From: Poriferisodalis sp965214215
GTDB lineage: Bacteria > Actinomycetota > Acidimicrobiia > Acidimicrobiales > Poriferisodalaceae
Assembly: GCF_965214215.1 (NCBI RefSeq)
Contig: NZ_CBDCBD010000003.1
Location: 1,054,001-1,118,000 of the forward strand
Length of the DNA stretch: 64,000 nt
Direction: 5' to 3'
In this document: positions 35,229 through 44,369 of the stretch, piece after piece
How the letters are laid out: each line of letters opens with the position of its first letter
Numbering within the stretch: position 1 is the first letter of the stretch
Made by a program: the position numbers and the translations under genes
Notes under the pieces: generated by a model
What the model saw: only the letters and a program-made list of their open reading frames with translations
Told to the model about the DNA's origin: nothing
The model's database searches: none

Positions 35229-36527
35229 ATGACTACATGTGATTGTGCAGGGCCCGAACACTCTTTGAGGGGTTCTCCGGGCTCGCAACGCCAGCCCTTG
35301 ACGGCGCCACTGGAGCGAACGTCCAGTATGAAGCCTGGGCCTGCGGAAGCCGAAATGCCACCGGCCGAGGTCACCCGCACCGGCGGGGCCGATGGCTTTC
35401 GGGACGAGTCGGATGGACCGTCGACTGGTGAGGATGCGACGAAACGGGGTGCCGCTCATCGCTGCCGCTGCCGACAGGATGTCGTCAGCGGCAGCGCGGC
35501 CATCGCCAGTGAGCTACCGACTCGGATCGCGTCCGTTGACCATTCGGGTCACGAGGCAATCGCCGATGTCGTCCTCCTCACCGATTCCGATGCCCACAAT
35601 CTGAAAGGGCTGTTTGGCCACGAGGTCACTCCCAACACGGTCCGCAGCTACAGAAGCCAGTGGCGCAGCTTCGTCACTTGGGCCGTTGCCCGGAGATTTC
35701 CGACGGTCCCTGCAAAGCCCGAGCATGTCGCTGCGTACCTGTTCGAACGCTTCGATCAGCTCGGGCACAAGCCGGCTACGTTGCGTGTCGCTGCCGCTGC
35801 GATCGCCTACGTCCACAACAGCTGCCGCCTTGAGAACCCGTGCAGTCATCCCGACGTCAGGCGAATCCTGCGGGGGGCGACGCGAGTGGCCGGCAAGGCT
35901 CAGAAGCAGGCGAAGGGCCTCACTGCCGATGCGCTCGACGCAATCACAGCCACCGCCTGCCGGCCGCGCCTGAGCAAGAACGGCAGACGAGAGAGCGCAG
36001 AGGCCGCCGCGAGGCGAGGAAGGGTCGATATCGCGCTCGTGAGGCTCATGCGCGATGCGATGCTGCGGGTATCCGAGTGCGCTGCGCTGACTTGGAGTGA
36101 CATTGAGGCGGTGCCCGATGGCAGCGGGCGGCTGCTGATCCGGCGTTCGAAGACTGACCCCGACGGTGAAGGTGCCGTGGTGTTCGTGTCGCCGCAGACC
36201 ATGTCGGCCCTTGCGTCGATTCGCAATGGCGCCCCAGCGGAACTCCGGGTGTTCGAGCTCTGTCCGAATCAGATCTCGCTGCGGATCAAGAAGGCAGCCG
36301 CGACGGGCGGCCTGGGCGACGGTTTCAGCGGGCACTCGCCGCGTGTCGGCATGGCTCAGGACCTTGCACGAATCGGCGTCGAACTGCCCAGCCTGATGAC
36401 GGCGGGACGGTGGCGTTCCCCGACGATGCCCGCCCACTACACCCGCAACGAGACCGCCGACCGAGGTGCAATCGCGCAGTTCTACAACTACCCACGAGAC
36501 CCCCGCGAGCCGCCTCAGACGGCCTAA
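35229..36527 (+). CDS. tyrosine recombinase / site-specific integrase
   Basis: A 432-residue ORF. After a poorly conserved N-terminus (about 125 residues; the real start may be a later ATG such as the one at 35328), a SAM-like core-binding domain begins near TPNTVRSYRSQWRSFVTWA. The catalytic domain keeps every expected residue: Arg in AMLRVSECAALTW, Lys in RRSKTDPDGEG, His-x-x-Arg in GHSPRVG, Trp in GRWRSP and the nucleophile Tyr in AHYTRNE. It should therefore be active. It marks the end of the accessory island and lies divergently from the restriction enzyme gene. No tRNA or clear attachment repeat adjoins it, so its target is unknown. Confidence 0.88.
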   Translation: MTTCDCAGPEHSLRGSPGSQRQPLTAPLERTSSMKPGPAEAEMPPAEVTRTGGADGFRDESDGPSTGEDATKRGAAHRCRCRQDVVSGSAAIASELPTRIASVDHSGHEAIADVVLLTDSDAHNLKGLFGHEVTPNTVRSYRSQWRSFVTWAVARRFPTVPAKPEHVAAYLFERFDQLGHKPATLRVAAAAIAYVHNSCRLENPCSHPDVRRILRGATRVAGKAQKQAKGLTADALDAITATACRPRLSKNGRRESAEAAARRGRVDIALVRLMRDAMLRVSECAALTWSDIEAVPDGSGRLLIRRSKTDPDGEGAVVFVSPQTMSALASIRNGAPAELRVFELCPNQISLRIKKAAATGGLGDGFSGHSPRVGMAQDLARIGVELPSLMTAGRWRSPTMPAHYTRNETADRGAIAQFYNYPRDPREPPQTA

Positions 36528-37051
36528 TCCGCACCGAACTGCTCGATGCACAGCACCTGCCGCACCGCAACCAGACTCCGCGATCCGCAGACTGGCCCGC
36601 CGTGCGCCGGTTGGGGGGTCGGTATCGGAAGGTCCGTGATTGCGTTGCTACTCTGCGGATTCGGCCTGCTGACGGGTACCCAAGATGGGGACCCCTGTCA
36701 TGCCGAGGGGACTCAACAGCATGGATAACGGCGATTACACACTGTCTCGGTGAGCGCTCGTCGCCTCGATCTTGGCTGCTACGTACCACGAGCACAAGGC
36801 CCCACTGAGTCTCTCGAAGCCTTGGCTCGCAGTCGACCGGGTGCCTGCCGACGCCAATCCCCCTGATGCGCCGACCATGCACACAAACATTCAGCCTCGT
36901 TGAACCGAGAAGCTGAATCCGGCGTGATCTTGTGGGGCGGTTGGCGGGTGGCAACTACTCTGCGAATCTGGCTGAGCGGGACTGGGCGGGACAAGCGATG
37001 CCGACCCGAACTGCACACCGACACCAGCAGCACGACGAGACAGGGGCACCG
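36528..37051. other. 524-bp intergenic stretch without a recognised gene
   Basis: All ORFs here look like frame shadows or noise with no family motif. Two weakly similar segments share CTACTCTGCG (around 36650 and 36957). The last 100 bp should contain the promoter of the acetyl-CoA synthetase gene. This may be the degraded edge of the accessory island. Confidence 0.5.
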
Positions 37052-39070
37052 ATGGCAACAACATCTGAGACGGGCGCATCCACCGAGGCGACGATCGAGG
37101 ACTACTACGTCGAGGACCGAGTGTTCGAGCCTGCTGATGGATTTCGTTCAGCAGCGCTCACCGCAGACCGGTCGCTGTACGAGGAAGCAGCCGCCGACCG
37201 GTTGGCGTTCTGGGCTCGCCAGGCCCGCGAGCACGTCACCTGGTTCACCGACTTCCACACCGCGCTCGAGTGGGATCTGCCCTTCGCCAAGTGGTTCATC
37301 GGCGGCACGCTCAATGTGTCGTACAACTGCCTCGACCGTCATGTCGAGGCCGGTCGCGGCGACAAGGTCGCCTACTGGTGGGAAGGAGAGCCAGGCGACA
37401 CGCGCACCATCACCTACGCCGACCTGCTCGATGAGGTGTGCAAGTTCGCCAACGTGCTGAAGGGCTTGGGCGTGGAGCGGGGCGACCGGGTGTGCATCTA
37501 CATGCCGATGATCCCCGAGCTGCCGGTGGCAATGCTGGCATGCGCCCGCATTGGTGCCGCCCATTCGGTGGTGTTCGGCGGGTTCTCGGCCGACTCGCTG
37601 TCGGATCGCATCGACGACGCCTCGGCGAAGCTGCTCATCACTGCCGACGGCGGCTACCGGCGCGGCGATCCGTTCGGGCTGAAAGACACCGCCGACGCCT
37701 CGGTGGCTGCAACGTCGACGATCGAGAACGTCGTGGTTGTGCGCCGCACCGGTCAGGACGTGTCGTGGAACGACAGCGTCGACCACTGGTATCACGACCT
37801 GATGGACGGCGCCTCTGCCGACTGCCCGCCCGAGCACATGGATTCCGAGGACTTGCTGTACCTGCTGTACACCTCGGGCACGACGGCTAAGCCGAAGGGC
37901 ATCATGCACACCACCGGGGGCTATCTCACCCAGGTGGCGTTCACCCATCGTTACGTGTTCGACCTGAAGCCTGACGTCGACGTGTTCTGGTGCGCGGCGG
38001 ACATCGGCTGGGTGACCGGCCACAGCTACATCGTGTATGGGCCTCTGGCGAATGGCGCGTCGTCGGTCATGTACGAGGGCACGCCCGACACGCCCCGACC
38101 CGAGTTTCGCGACGGCGACCGGGCGTCGTGGCCAAAGGACCGGCTGTGGGACATCCTCGAGCGCTACGGCGTGACCCAGCTCTACACCGCGCCCACGGCT
38201 ATCCGCACGTTCATGAAGTGGGGCGCAGCCGAGGTCGAGCGGCACGATTTGTCCAGCCTGCGCGTGCTGGGCACTGTCGGCGAGCCCATCAATCCCGAAG
38301 CCTGGATGTGGTACCACACCCACATCGGCGGCGGTACCTGCCCGATCGTCGACACCTGGTGGCAAACCGAGACCGGCGGTCACATGATCACGCCGCTGCC
38401 GGGTGTCACCACGACCAAGCCAGGCTCGGCAACCCACGCGCTGCCGGGCATCTCAGTGGAGCTGGTGGACGATGCCGGCAACCAGGTCGAACGCGGCGGC
38501 GGCTACCTGACCATCACCGAGCCGTGGCCGTCGATGCTGCGAGGCATCTGGGGTGATCCCGAGCGCTACCGGCAGACCTACTGGAGCACGTATGAAGGCC
38601 GCTACTTCGCAGGCGACGGCGCCAAGCTCGACGACGACGGCTACCTGTGGCTCCTCGGCCGTGTTGACGACGTCATGAACGTGTCCGGCCACCGCATCTC
38701 GACGACCGAGGTGGAGTCGGCGCTGGTCGACCACCCTTCCGTAGCGGAAGCAGCAGTGGTGGGCGCGACCGATGACACGACTGGCCAGGCAATCGTCGGC
38801 TACGTGATCTTGCGAGGCGGCCACAACGCCACCGATGAGCTGCGCGAAGAAGTGCGCCAGCACGTCTCCGCCAAGCTGGGTGCGATCGCCCGACCCAGAG
38901 CCGTGGTGCTGGTGCCCGACCTGCCCAAAACCCGCTCGGGCAAGATCATGCGCCGCTTGCTGCGCGACGTCGCCGAAGGCCGCCAGCTCGGCGACACCAC
39001 CACCCTCGCCGACGCCGGCGTGGTAGACGAGATCCGCACCCGCGCCGCTGAGGCGCCGAGCGAAGACTGA
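37052..39070 (+). CDS. acs: acetyl-CoA synthetase (AMP-forming)
   Basis: Cytoplasmic enzyme that makes acetyl-CoA from acetate, ATP and CoA through acetyl-AMP; 672 residues from ATG 37052, near the 650 typical of Acs. It shows AKWFIGGTLNVSYNCLDRH, the P-loop-like YTSGTTAKPKGI, DIGWVTGHSYIVYGPLANGA (tryptophan of the acetate pocket), DTWWQTETGGHMI, and the acetylation-site lysine region PKTRSGKIMRRLLR at the end. The longer ORF start at 36932 would add a non-conserved leader, and a purine-rich CAGGGGC precedes 37052. It lies just outside the accessory island and is followed by a small HAD gene 8 bp later. Confidence 0.96.
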   Translation: MATTSETGASTEATIEDYYVEDRVFEPADGFRSAALTADRSLYEEAAADRLAFWARQAREHVTWFTDFHTALEWDLPFAKWFIGGTLNVSYNCLDRHVEAGRGDKVAYWWEGEPGDTRTITYADLLDEVCKFANVLKGLGVERGDRVCIYMPMIPELPVAMLACARIGAAHSVVFGGFSADSLSDRIDDASAKLLITADGGYRRGDPFGLKDTADASVAATSTIENVVVVRRTGQDVSWNDSVDHWYHDLMDGASADCPPEHMDSEDLLYLLYTSGTTAKPKGIMHTTGGYLTQVAFTHRYVFDLKPDVDVFWCAADIGWVTGHSYIVYGPLANGASSVMYEGTPDTPRPEFRDGDRASWPKDRLWDILERYGVTQLYTAPTAIRTFMKWGAAEVERHDLSSLRVLGTVGEPINPEAWMWYHTHIGGGTCPIVDTWWQTETGGHMITPLPGVTTTKPGSATHALPGISVELVDDAGNQVERGGGYLTITEPWPSMLRGIWGDPERYRQTYWSTYEGRYFAGDGAKLDDDGYLWLLGRVDDVMNVSGHRISTTEVESALVDHPSVAEAAVVGATDDTTGQAIVGYVILRGGHNATDELREEVRQHVSAKLGAIARPRAVVLVPDLPKTRSGKIMRRLLRDVAEGRQLGDTTTLADAGVVDEIRTRAAEAPSED

Positions 39071-39077
39071 ACCGCGC

Positions 39078-39581
39078 TTGGCTTCTTCTGACGATGACTG
39101 GCCGTCGTACTGGTGGTGGCGGGATGGACCGGTGTCGCCCGGCGATTGCGTGATCGTCGATATCGACGGGGTGCTCGCCGATGCCGCCCACCGTCAGCAT
39201 CATCTCGACGGCCCGTGGCGCGACTGGGACTCGTTCTTCGCCGATGTCGGCGACGACGATGTGCTCGACGAGGTGGCCGAGTTGCTGGTGCTGCTCGCTC
39301 CCGAACTCGTGGTGGTGGCGCTCACGTCGCGCCCGACATGGGTGTCCGACGCCACCCTCACCTGGCTGGTGAAGCACAAGCTCCGCTGGGACCTGCTCAT
39401 CATGCGACCGATGGGCGACTTCCGCCCCTCGCCGATGTTCAAGGGCGAGCAGACCGAGGCACTGGCTGAACTGGGCTATCTCCCTCGCCTCGCCATCGAC
39501 GACGACATGCGCAACGTCCGCATGTACCGAGACCTCGATCTGCCCACCCTCTACATCGACAGCGGCTACCACCCCCACTGA
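39078..39581 (+). CDS. HAD-superfamily phosphatase-like protein
   Basis: A 167-residue protein with the HAD nucleophile motif VIVDIDGVLADAAHR (two aspartates), motif II at ALTSRPTW and acidic motif IV in AIDDDMRNVRMY. The short cap and layout recall the 3'-phosphatase domain of polynucleotide kinase and related small phosphatases. The start is a TTG at 39078, 7 bp after the acs stop, and is uncertain. Likely co-transcribed with acs. Substrate unknown. Confidence 0.75.
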   Translation: MASSDDDWPSYWWWRDGPVSPGDCVIVDIDGVLADAAHRQHHLDGPWRDWDSFFADVGDDDVLDEVAELLVLLAPELVVVALTSRPTWVSDATLTWLVKHKLRWDLLIMRPMGDFRPSPMFKGEQTEALAELGYLPRLAIDDDMRNVRMYRDLDLPTLYIDSGYHPH

Positions 39582-39854
39582 AGCTCGCAACAGTGACCGA
39601 TGACGGCTACAGCGAAGTCAGTGGTGCGAGCATCTCGACGAGTTCGGCCACGCTTTCGAGGTCAGCAGCGATCGATTACGCATCGAGGTGACGCTTGCGG
39701 CGGTAGTAGTTGCCGTGCAGGTCGTTGGCCGTGGCACGCAGAGCGCGGATGCGTAGACGATGATGCGCGTCTGGGCAACAGGCTGCCGTCATTAGCCTGA
39801 ATCGAGACCGCACAGCGTCTGAATCACAACGTCGGGAACGAGGTATCACGAAAC
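39582..39854. other. intergenic stretch with a possible gene remnant
   Basis: No complete gene. On the minus strand about 39679-39755 reads LRIRALRATANDLHGNYYRRKRHLDA then a stop when split into codons, which looks like a true protein end without its beginning; I cannot name the family. The last part should contain the htpX promoter. Confidence 0.3.
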
Positions 39855-40709
39855 GTGCGCAACACGGCCAAGACCACCGTTCTCCTGGCTGGCCTCGCCG
39901 GCCTGATCCTGTGGATCGGCAGCTTCTGGGGCCAAGGCGGCTTGACCATCGCCGTCATCATCGCCTTGGTGATGGTGGGCGGCAGCTACTGGTTCAGTGA
40001 CAAGCTGGCGATCCGCTCCGCCCGAGCCCAGGAAGTCCGGCCCCATCAGCTCCCCGAGTACTGGACGATCATGCGGGAGCTCACCGAACTCTCCAGCATG
40101 CCGATGCCCCGGCTGTACGTCTCGCCCGACCCGCAGCCCAATGCGTTCGCCACAGGCCGCAACCCGGCCAACGCTGCGGTCTGCGTCACCGAAGGACTCA
40201 TCCGCCATCTCGACTGGTACGAGATCCGTGGCGTGCTGGCCCACGAGATGGCTCATATACGCAACCGTGACATCCTCATCGGCTCCGTTGCCGCAGCGGT
40301 GGCCACAGCCATCACCTTCGCCGCTCGCATGGCCCAATTCGCCCTGATCTTCGGCGGTGGCAGCCGCGACGACGACCGCAACCCGATTGGCGAATTGCTG
40401 CTGATTTTCTTGGCGCCGATCGCCGCGATGCTGCTGCAGATGGCTATCAGCCGCAGCCGCGAGTATCAGGCCGACCGCACCGCGGCCCGCATGATCGGCG
40501 ACGGGGAACCGCTGGCGCGTGCGCTCGAGAAACTCGACGTGGCCTCCAAGACCGTGCCCAGCTTGGCCGACGCCAATCAGGCCCAGATGTACATCGCCAA
40601 CCCGCTGGCCAGCCGCCGGATGGGTTTCAAGGGGCTGTTCACCACGCACCCGCCGATGGAAGAGCGTATCCGCCGCCTGCGTGACGGCTCCTGGCAGGAA
40701 GCGGTCTGA
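39855..40709 (+). CDS. htpX: M48-family zinc metalloprotease HtpX
   Basis: A membrane-bound protease of 284 residues that degrades damaged membrane proteins. Two N-terminal helices (residues 8-22 and 28-48), the zinc motif LAHEMAHIRNRD near residue 130, a further hydrophobic pair after it, and the third zinc ligand region SRSREYQADRTAARM near residue 200 are visible. The C-terminal FTTHPPMEERIRRL is typical. GTG start at 39855. It is convergent with yajQ, whose stop is 10 bp away. Confidence 0.95.
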   Translation: MRNTAKTTVLLAGLAGLILWIGSFWGQGGLTIAVIIALVMVGGSYWFSDKLAIRSARAQEVRPHQLPEYWTIMRELTELSSMPMPRLYVSPDPQPNAFATGRNPANAAVCVTEGLIRHLDWYEIRGVLAHEMAHIRNRDILIGSVAAAVATAITFAARMAQFALIFGGGSRDDDRNPIGELLLIFLAPIAAMLLQMAISRSREYQADRTAARMIGDGEPLARALEKLDVASKTVPSLADANQAQMYIANPLASRRMGFKGLFTTHPPMEERIRRLRDGSWQEAV

Positions 40710-40718
40710 GTCCGGCGC

Positions 40719-41207
40719 TCAGTCCCGGAAGTTCTCGAACTGCAGGGGCACGTCGAAATCGCCTTCCTTCAGCTCGGCGATGACGGTCTGCAGGGCGTCG
40801 CGCTTCTTGGACATCACTCGCAGCTGGTCACCTTGGGTCTGCGACTGCACACCTTTGATGCCGAGTCCCTTGATGAACTTGTTCATCTCACGAGCCCGGT
40901 CTGACGAGATGCCGGCCAGCAGCGCGGCCTCCTGGCGCACGGTGCCGCCGGAAGCCTCCTCGACATTGCCGTAGTGGACGGCCTTCAGGCTGACCTGGCG
41001 GCGCACCAGTTTCTCCTCGAGCACCTGGCGCATCGCAGCCAGCCGGTCCTCGGTGCTCGAGCGCATGTTGATGGCGCTCTCACCAAGCTCGATGGCACTG
41101 CCGGTGTTGCGAAAGTCGTACCGGTTGGCGATCTCACGGGACGCCTGATCCACGGCGTTGCGGATCTCCTGCATGTCCACTTTGGAGACGACGTCGAATG
41201 AAGCCAT
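40719..41207 (-). CDS. yajQ: YajQ-family nucleotide-binding protein
   Basis: A 162-residue protein of the UPF0234/YajQ family. It begins MASFDVVSKVDMQEIRNAVDQ and has YDFRNTGSAIEL and the ending QLRVMSKKRDALQTVI then FENFRD, matching the family throughout. Members bind nucleotides; in Xanthomonas a homologue is a cyclic di-GMP effector, but the role in actinobacteria is unknown. Single gene, converging with htpX. Confidence 0.93.
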   Translation of the reverse strand: MASFDVVSKVDMQEIRNAVDQASREIANRYDFRNTGSAIELGESAINMRSSTEDRLAAMRQVLEEKLVRRQVSLKAVHYGNVEEASGGTVRQEAALLAGISSDRAREMNKFIKGLGIKGVQSQTQGDQLRVMSKKRDALQTVIAELKEGDFDVPLQFENFRD

Positions 41208-41271
41208 GACCGCAAGCTAGCGAGGCGAAGTTGCTGAGGCGACGGGACGCTTTAGGCTGCGGTGCTCATCT

Positions 41272-41356
41272 GGGTCGGTGCCCGAGTGGCCAAAGGGAGC
41301 GGGCTGTAAACCCGTCGGCTTCGCCTACGGAGGTTCGAATCCTCCCCGGCCCACCA
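41272..41356 (+). tRNA. tRNA-Tyr (GTA)
   Basis: 85 nt including encoded CCA. The acceptor stem GGGTCGG/CCGGCCC pairs with one G-T. The anticodon stem-loop GCGGG-CTGTAAA-CCCGT gives anticodon GTA, and a long variable arm follows, as expected for bacterial tRNA-Tyr. The T arm is GGAGG-TTCGAAT-CCTCC. Confidence 0.97.
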
Positions 41357-41363
41357 GCGAGAA

Positions 41364-42140
41364 TCAGCGGCCGGCGCTGTAGCCGCCGTCGATGGGGTAC
41401 AGGCTGCCAGTGATGTAACTGGCGTCGTCCGAAGCCAAGAACGCCACCAGCGCGGCCACTTCGTGGGGCTCGCCGTAGCGCTGCACGGGCAAGCGCTCGG
41501 CCATTGCCTTGCGGATGTCGTCGGCATCGTCGCCGCCGATGAAGGTTTCGAGTGAGCGCATCATGCGTGTCTCGATCGGCGCAGGGCACACGGCGTTCAC
41601 CCGCACGCCTGAAGTGGCCAGTTCGAGAGCCGCGGACTTGGTAAGCCCGGCCACAGCGTGCTTGCTCGCCGAGTACGGAGAGATGCCCCGCGAGCCGAAC
41701 AGGCCGGCCACCGACGCCGTGTTGACGATCGAGCCGCCGCCGCCAGAGATCATGGCCGGGGCGGCGTATTTGATGCCCAGCCAGACGCCGCGCACGTTGA
41801 CCGCCATGACCTGGTCGAACGACTCTTCGGTGTATTCGATCATCGGGGCGTAGGTGCCTTCAATACCGGCGTTGTTGAACAGGACGTCGACTTGACCGAA
41901 GTTGTCGAGCGTCGCCTGCACATACCCGGCCACTTCGTCGGACCTGGTGACGTCGGCGCCGACAGCCAGCGCAGAGCCGCCCTGCGCCTCCACCGTCGAC
42001 ACGGCTGCACCCAGATCGGCCCTCGCAAGGTCCACCGCGACCACCGACGCCCCCTCGGACGCGAACCGCTCGCACGCCGCCAACCCGATCCCGCCGGCCG
42101 CGCCGGTCACGATCACCACCCGTCCCGTGAACCTGCTCAT
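41364..42140 (-). CDS. short-chain dehydrogenase/reductase
   Basis: A classical SDR of 258 residues. NAD(P)-binding TGAAGGIG (residues 12-19), acidic DLARA after the second strand (suggesting NAD preference), NNAGIEG, catalytic Ser in NTASVAG, YSASK with the catalytic Tyr and Lys, and VCPAPIETRMM. It ends PIDGGYSAGR, common in the FabG-like branch. Substrate not predictable. It is convergent with tRNA-Tyr and lies near MaoC, phytanoyl-CoA dioxygenase and SRPBCC genes, which hints at lipid or sterol-type catabolism. Confidence 0.93.
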   Translation of the reverse strand: MSRFTGRVVIVTGAAGGIGLAACERFASEGASVVAVDLARADLGAAVSTVEAQGGSALAVGADVTRSDEVAGYVQATLDNFGQVDVLFNNAGIEGTYAPMIEYTEESFDQVMAVNVRGVWLGIKYAAPAMISGGGGSIVNTASVAGLFGSRGISPYSASKHAVAGLTKSAALELATSGVRVNAVCPAPIETRMMRSLETFIGGDDADDIRKAMAERLPVQRYGEPHEVAALVAFLASDDASYITGSLYPIDGGYSAGR

Positions 42141-42246
42141 CTATGCGCTCCCTGCCGTCAACTCAAGAATCCCGCCGACCGTACTGCGACCCGGTCCAAC
42201 CCGCCGAGCCAGCCGCCGCCCACATTGACGGGATCGGGCGCGTGTC

Positions 42247-42765
42247 CTATTCGTCGGCGTGGCGGCTGAGGATCATGCGGGTGGGGGAATAGACCATCAC
42301 GAGGTTGCCGTGCTGGTTGAAGACCTCATTGCGGGTCGTCACGATGCCGCGGTCACTCCGTGAGGTGAGCCGAGCGGCGGTGACCTCGGCGACGACCTGC
42401 AGGGTGTCGCCAACGAAGGTGGGCCCCTTCACCTCGACGGTCGCGCCGAGGTAGGCGATACCGGTGCCGGCGATCGCTCCGCCGCTGATGACGAGGCCCT
42501 CGGCCAGCGACATCACCAAGCTGCCGGGGACCAACCGCCCGCTGTAACCGGCGCGCTCTGAGGCGGTGGCATCCAGGAACAACCCCTCGCCGAACCCGAA
42601 CTGGGTGGCGTACACCACCAGATCGGTCTCGGTGATCGTTCGCCGACTTGTGCTCCAGCGCTTGCCGATCGGATGCTCGTCGAACGTCCAGCCCCGGTGC
42701 GGCCGGGGCGGCAGGCCCGGAATTGTCGCGGTGCCGTCGTCGTCGTTGCCTTGATCATCGCTCAT
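42247..42765 (-). CDS. MaoC-like hot-dog dehydratase-family protein
   Basis: A 172-residue hot-dog-fold protein. After an acidic N-terminus (MSDDQGNDDDGTATIP) it shows RTITETDLVVYATQFG, the active-site helix region GYSGRLVPGSLVMSLAEGL and VEVKGPTFVGDTLQVVAEV, the pattern of MaoC/(R)-enoyl-CoA hydratase relatives. In that pattern the catalytic Asp/His pair is only partly kept, so hydratase activity is uncertain. ATG 42765 has a GGGAGG site at the right spacing; the ORF's longer upstream part is the 45-bp repeat region. Confidence 0.85.
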   Translation of the reverse strand: MSDDQGNDDDGTATIPGLPPRPHRGWTFDEHPIGKRWSTSRRTITETDLVVYATQFGFGEGLFLDATASERAGYSGRLVPGSLVMSLAEGLVISGGAIAGTGIAYLGATVEVKGPTFVGDTLQVVAEVTAARLTSRSDRGIVTTRNEVFNQHGNLVMVYSPTRMILSRHADE

Positions 42766-42784
42766 GTCGCCTCCCGGCTCTGAG

Positions 42785-42892
42785 TCTGGCAGTGCATGGG
42801 TCGGCGGTGCCATTGCGGGCGTTGCATCGTCTGGCAGTGCATGGGCTGACGGTGCCATTTCAGGCATTGCGTTGTCTGGCAATGCAGTGCAT
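42785..42892. repeat. 45-bp tandem repeat between MaoC and dioxygenase genes
   Basis: Two full units (42785-42829 and 42830-42874) and a partial third, starting TCTGGCAGTGCATGGG. They lie in the divergent promoter region. On the minus strand they would encode ALPDxAxPxMAP-type repeats upstream of the chosen MaoC start. The period is a multiple of three, so an extended MaoC reading frame stays open through them. Confidence 0.8.
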
Positions 42893-42944
42893 CCATCGTG
42901 TTGACTTGACCGTGTTGGCTTGACGTTCGCGACAGGGGACGACG

Positions 42945-43778
42945 ATGAGCGACACGGTTCTGGATCGACCAGCACAAGAGATCGTTGACGACGACACGAT
43001 CGAGCGGTTCCGCACCGACGGTGTGGTCGCGCTGCGCAACGTTGTCGACGTCGAATGGGTGGAACGGCTGCGCGGAGGCGTAGCCGACGAAATGGCCAAC
43101 CCCAGTCCCACCGCGCACAACTACGCGTCCACCGGCTTCTTCGGCTCGCTGGATCTGTGGCGGTTTCACCCGTTGTTCGAAGAATTCGTCACCCAGTCCC
43201 GGCTCGGCGAGATGGCAGCCGCCATGTTCGGCTCGCCGGTGGTGCGCATGTACTACGACCAGCTCTTCGTCAAGGAACCCGGCTCCAGCCAGCCGGTGCC
43301 GTGGCACAACGACCAGCCGTACTGGCCGATCTCGGGCCGGCAGGTGATGTCGTTCTGGATTGCACTCGACACCGTCGATGCCACCAACGGCCGGGTCGAG
43401 TACGTCAGGGGCTCGCACGCCTGGGATCGCTGGTTCCAGCCGCGCACCTTCGCCCCGACGAACGCCCACGACTACGAGCGCAACCCCGATTACGAACTCA
43501 TGCCCGACATCGAAGCCGACCGCGACAGCTACGACATCATCTCGTTCGATCTCCAGCCGGGTGATGCGGTGGCCTTCTGGGCGATGATCCTGCACGGCTC
43601 GCAGGGAAATTCGAACGAAGGCCGAGCACGGCGGGGCTATGCCGCCCGCTACATCGGCACTGACGTCCGTTACGACCCACGCATCGGCACTGCCCAGGTG
43701 CTGCACGTCGACGGGCTCGAGGCGGGTTCGCCCATGGAGCTCGATCGCTACCCCGTGGTCTGGCCCCGCTCAGGCTGA
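42945..43778 (+). CDS. phytanoyl-CoA dioxygenase family protein
   Basis: An Fe(II)/2-oxoglutarate oxygenase of 277 residues. Metal ligands are visible as His and Asp in PWHNDQPYW (about residues 124-132) and the distal His in MILHGSQGNS (about 217); an Arg for 2-oxoglutarate follows in ARRGYAARY. The N-terminal VDDDTIERFRTDGVVALRNVV is typical of the PhyH family. Bacterial members hydroxylate many small substrates, so naming it a phytanoyl-CoA enzyme is only a family label. Divergent from the MaoC gene. Confidence 0.9.
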   Translation: MSDTVLDRPAQEIVDDDTIERFRTDGVVALRNVVDVEWVERLRGGVADEMANPSPTAHNYASTGFFGSLDLWRFHPLFEEFVTQSRLGEMAAAMFGSPVVRMYYDQLFVKEPGSSQPVPWHNDQPYWPISGRQVMSFWIALDTVDATNGRVEYVRGSHAWDRWFQPRTFAPTNAHDYERNPDYELMPDIEADRDSYDIISFDLQPGDAVAFWAMILHGSQGNSNEGRARRGYAARYIGTDVRYDPRIGTAQVLHVDGLEAGSPMELDRYPVVWPRSG

Positions 43779-43820
43779 GCCGAGTTGCTAGACACTCTCT
43801 GCACTGACACAGGAGACCGC

Positions 43821-44225
43821 ATGCATCTTCACGCGAGCCCCGACCAGATCGACGCCATCGCCGAAGGCGACCCTGACGAGCCGGTCGTGATGCTCAACCT
43901 GCTGAAGTACCGCGAGGTGGCCGAGTCGGGCCATGGTGTCGACGGGATGTCGGGCGAAGCCGCCTATCGCGAGTACGGCCGGCGCTTCGCGGAACTGCAT
44001 CCGCGCTTCGGCGGCGAGCCCATCTGGATGGGACGTGCGGGCAACATCGCTATTGGCCCCGACGACGAGGACTGGGACATCGCGATTCTGGTGCGCTATC
44101 CCACCCGGTCGCAATTCGTCGCCATGTTCCGCGACCCCGACTACCACGCCATTGCGCCCATCCGGGCGGCCGCACTCGCGGACTCGCGCATCATCGAGAC
44201 CACCCAGCTCTTGCCGAAGACCTGA
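43821..44225 (+). CDS. DUF1330-type dabb-fold protein
   Basis: A 134-residue protein of the dimeric alpha/beta barrel kind. VVMLNLLKYRE near the start, EYGRRFAELHPRFGGEPIWMG in the middle, WDIAILVRYPTRSQFVAMF and the DPDYHAIAPIRAAAL end match DUF1330. ATG 43821 is preceded by AGGAG at 43811-43815; the longer ORF start has no such site. It follows the dioxygenase by 42 bp and is probably in its operon. Function unknown. Confidence 0.85.
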   Translation: MHLHASPDQIDAIAEGDPDEPVVMLNLLKYREVAESGHGVDGMSGEAAYREYGRRFAELHPRFGGEPIWMGRAGNIAIGPDDEDWDIAILVRYPTRSQFVAMFRDPDYHAIAPIRAAALADSRIIETTQLLPKT

Positions 44226-44369
44226 GCCGCTATGCGTCGGCCCCAGTGTCGCTGTGAGTGCCGATTGAGCCGTTGACCGTCGACTGTCCCAGCAGCATCA
44301 GTCACAGCACGGCGACCCGGCCGCCGAGCGTCAGCCGCGTCGCTGCAGAACATCGGTCACAATGACGGC

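Noticed and set aside
36646..36974. Two similar stretches containing CTACTCTGCG, considered as attachment sites for the integrase
   Set aside because: Only ten bases are identical, and they enclose no element; too weak to call att sites.
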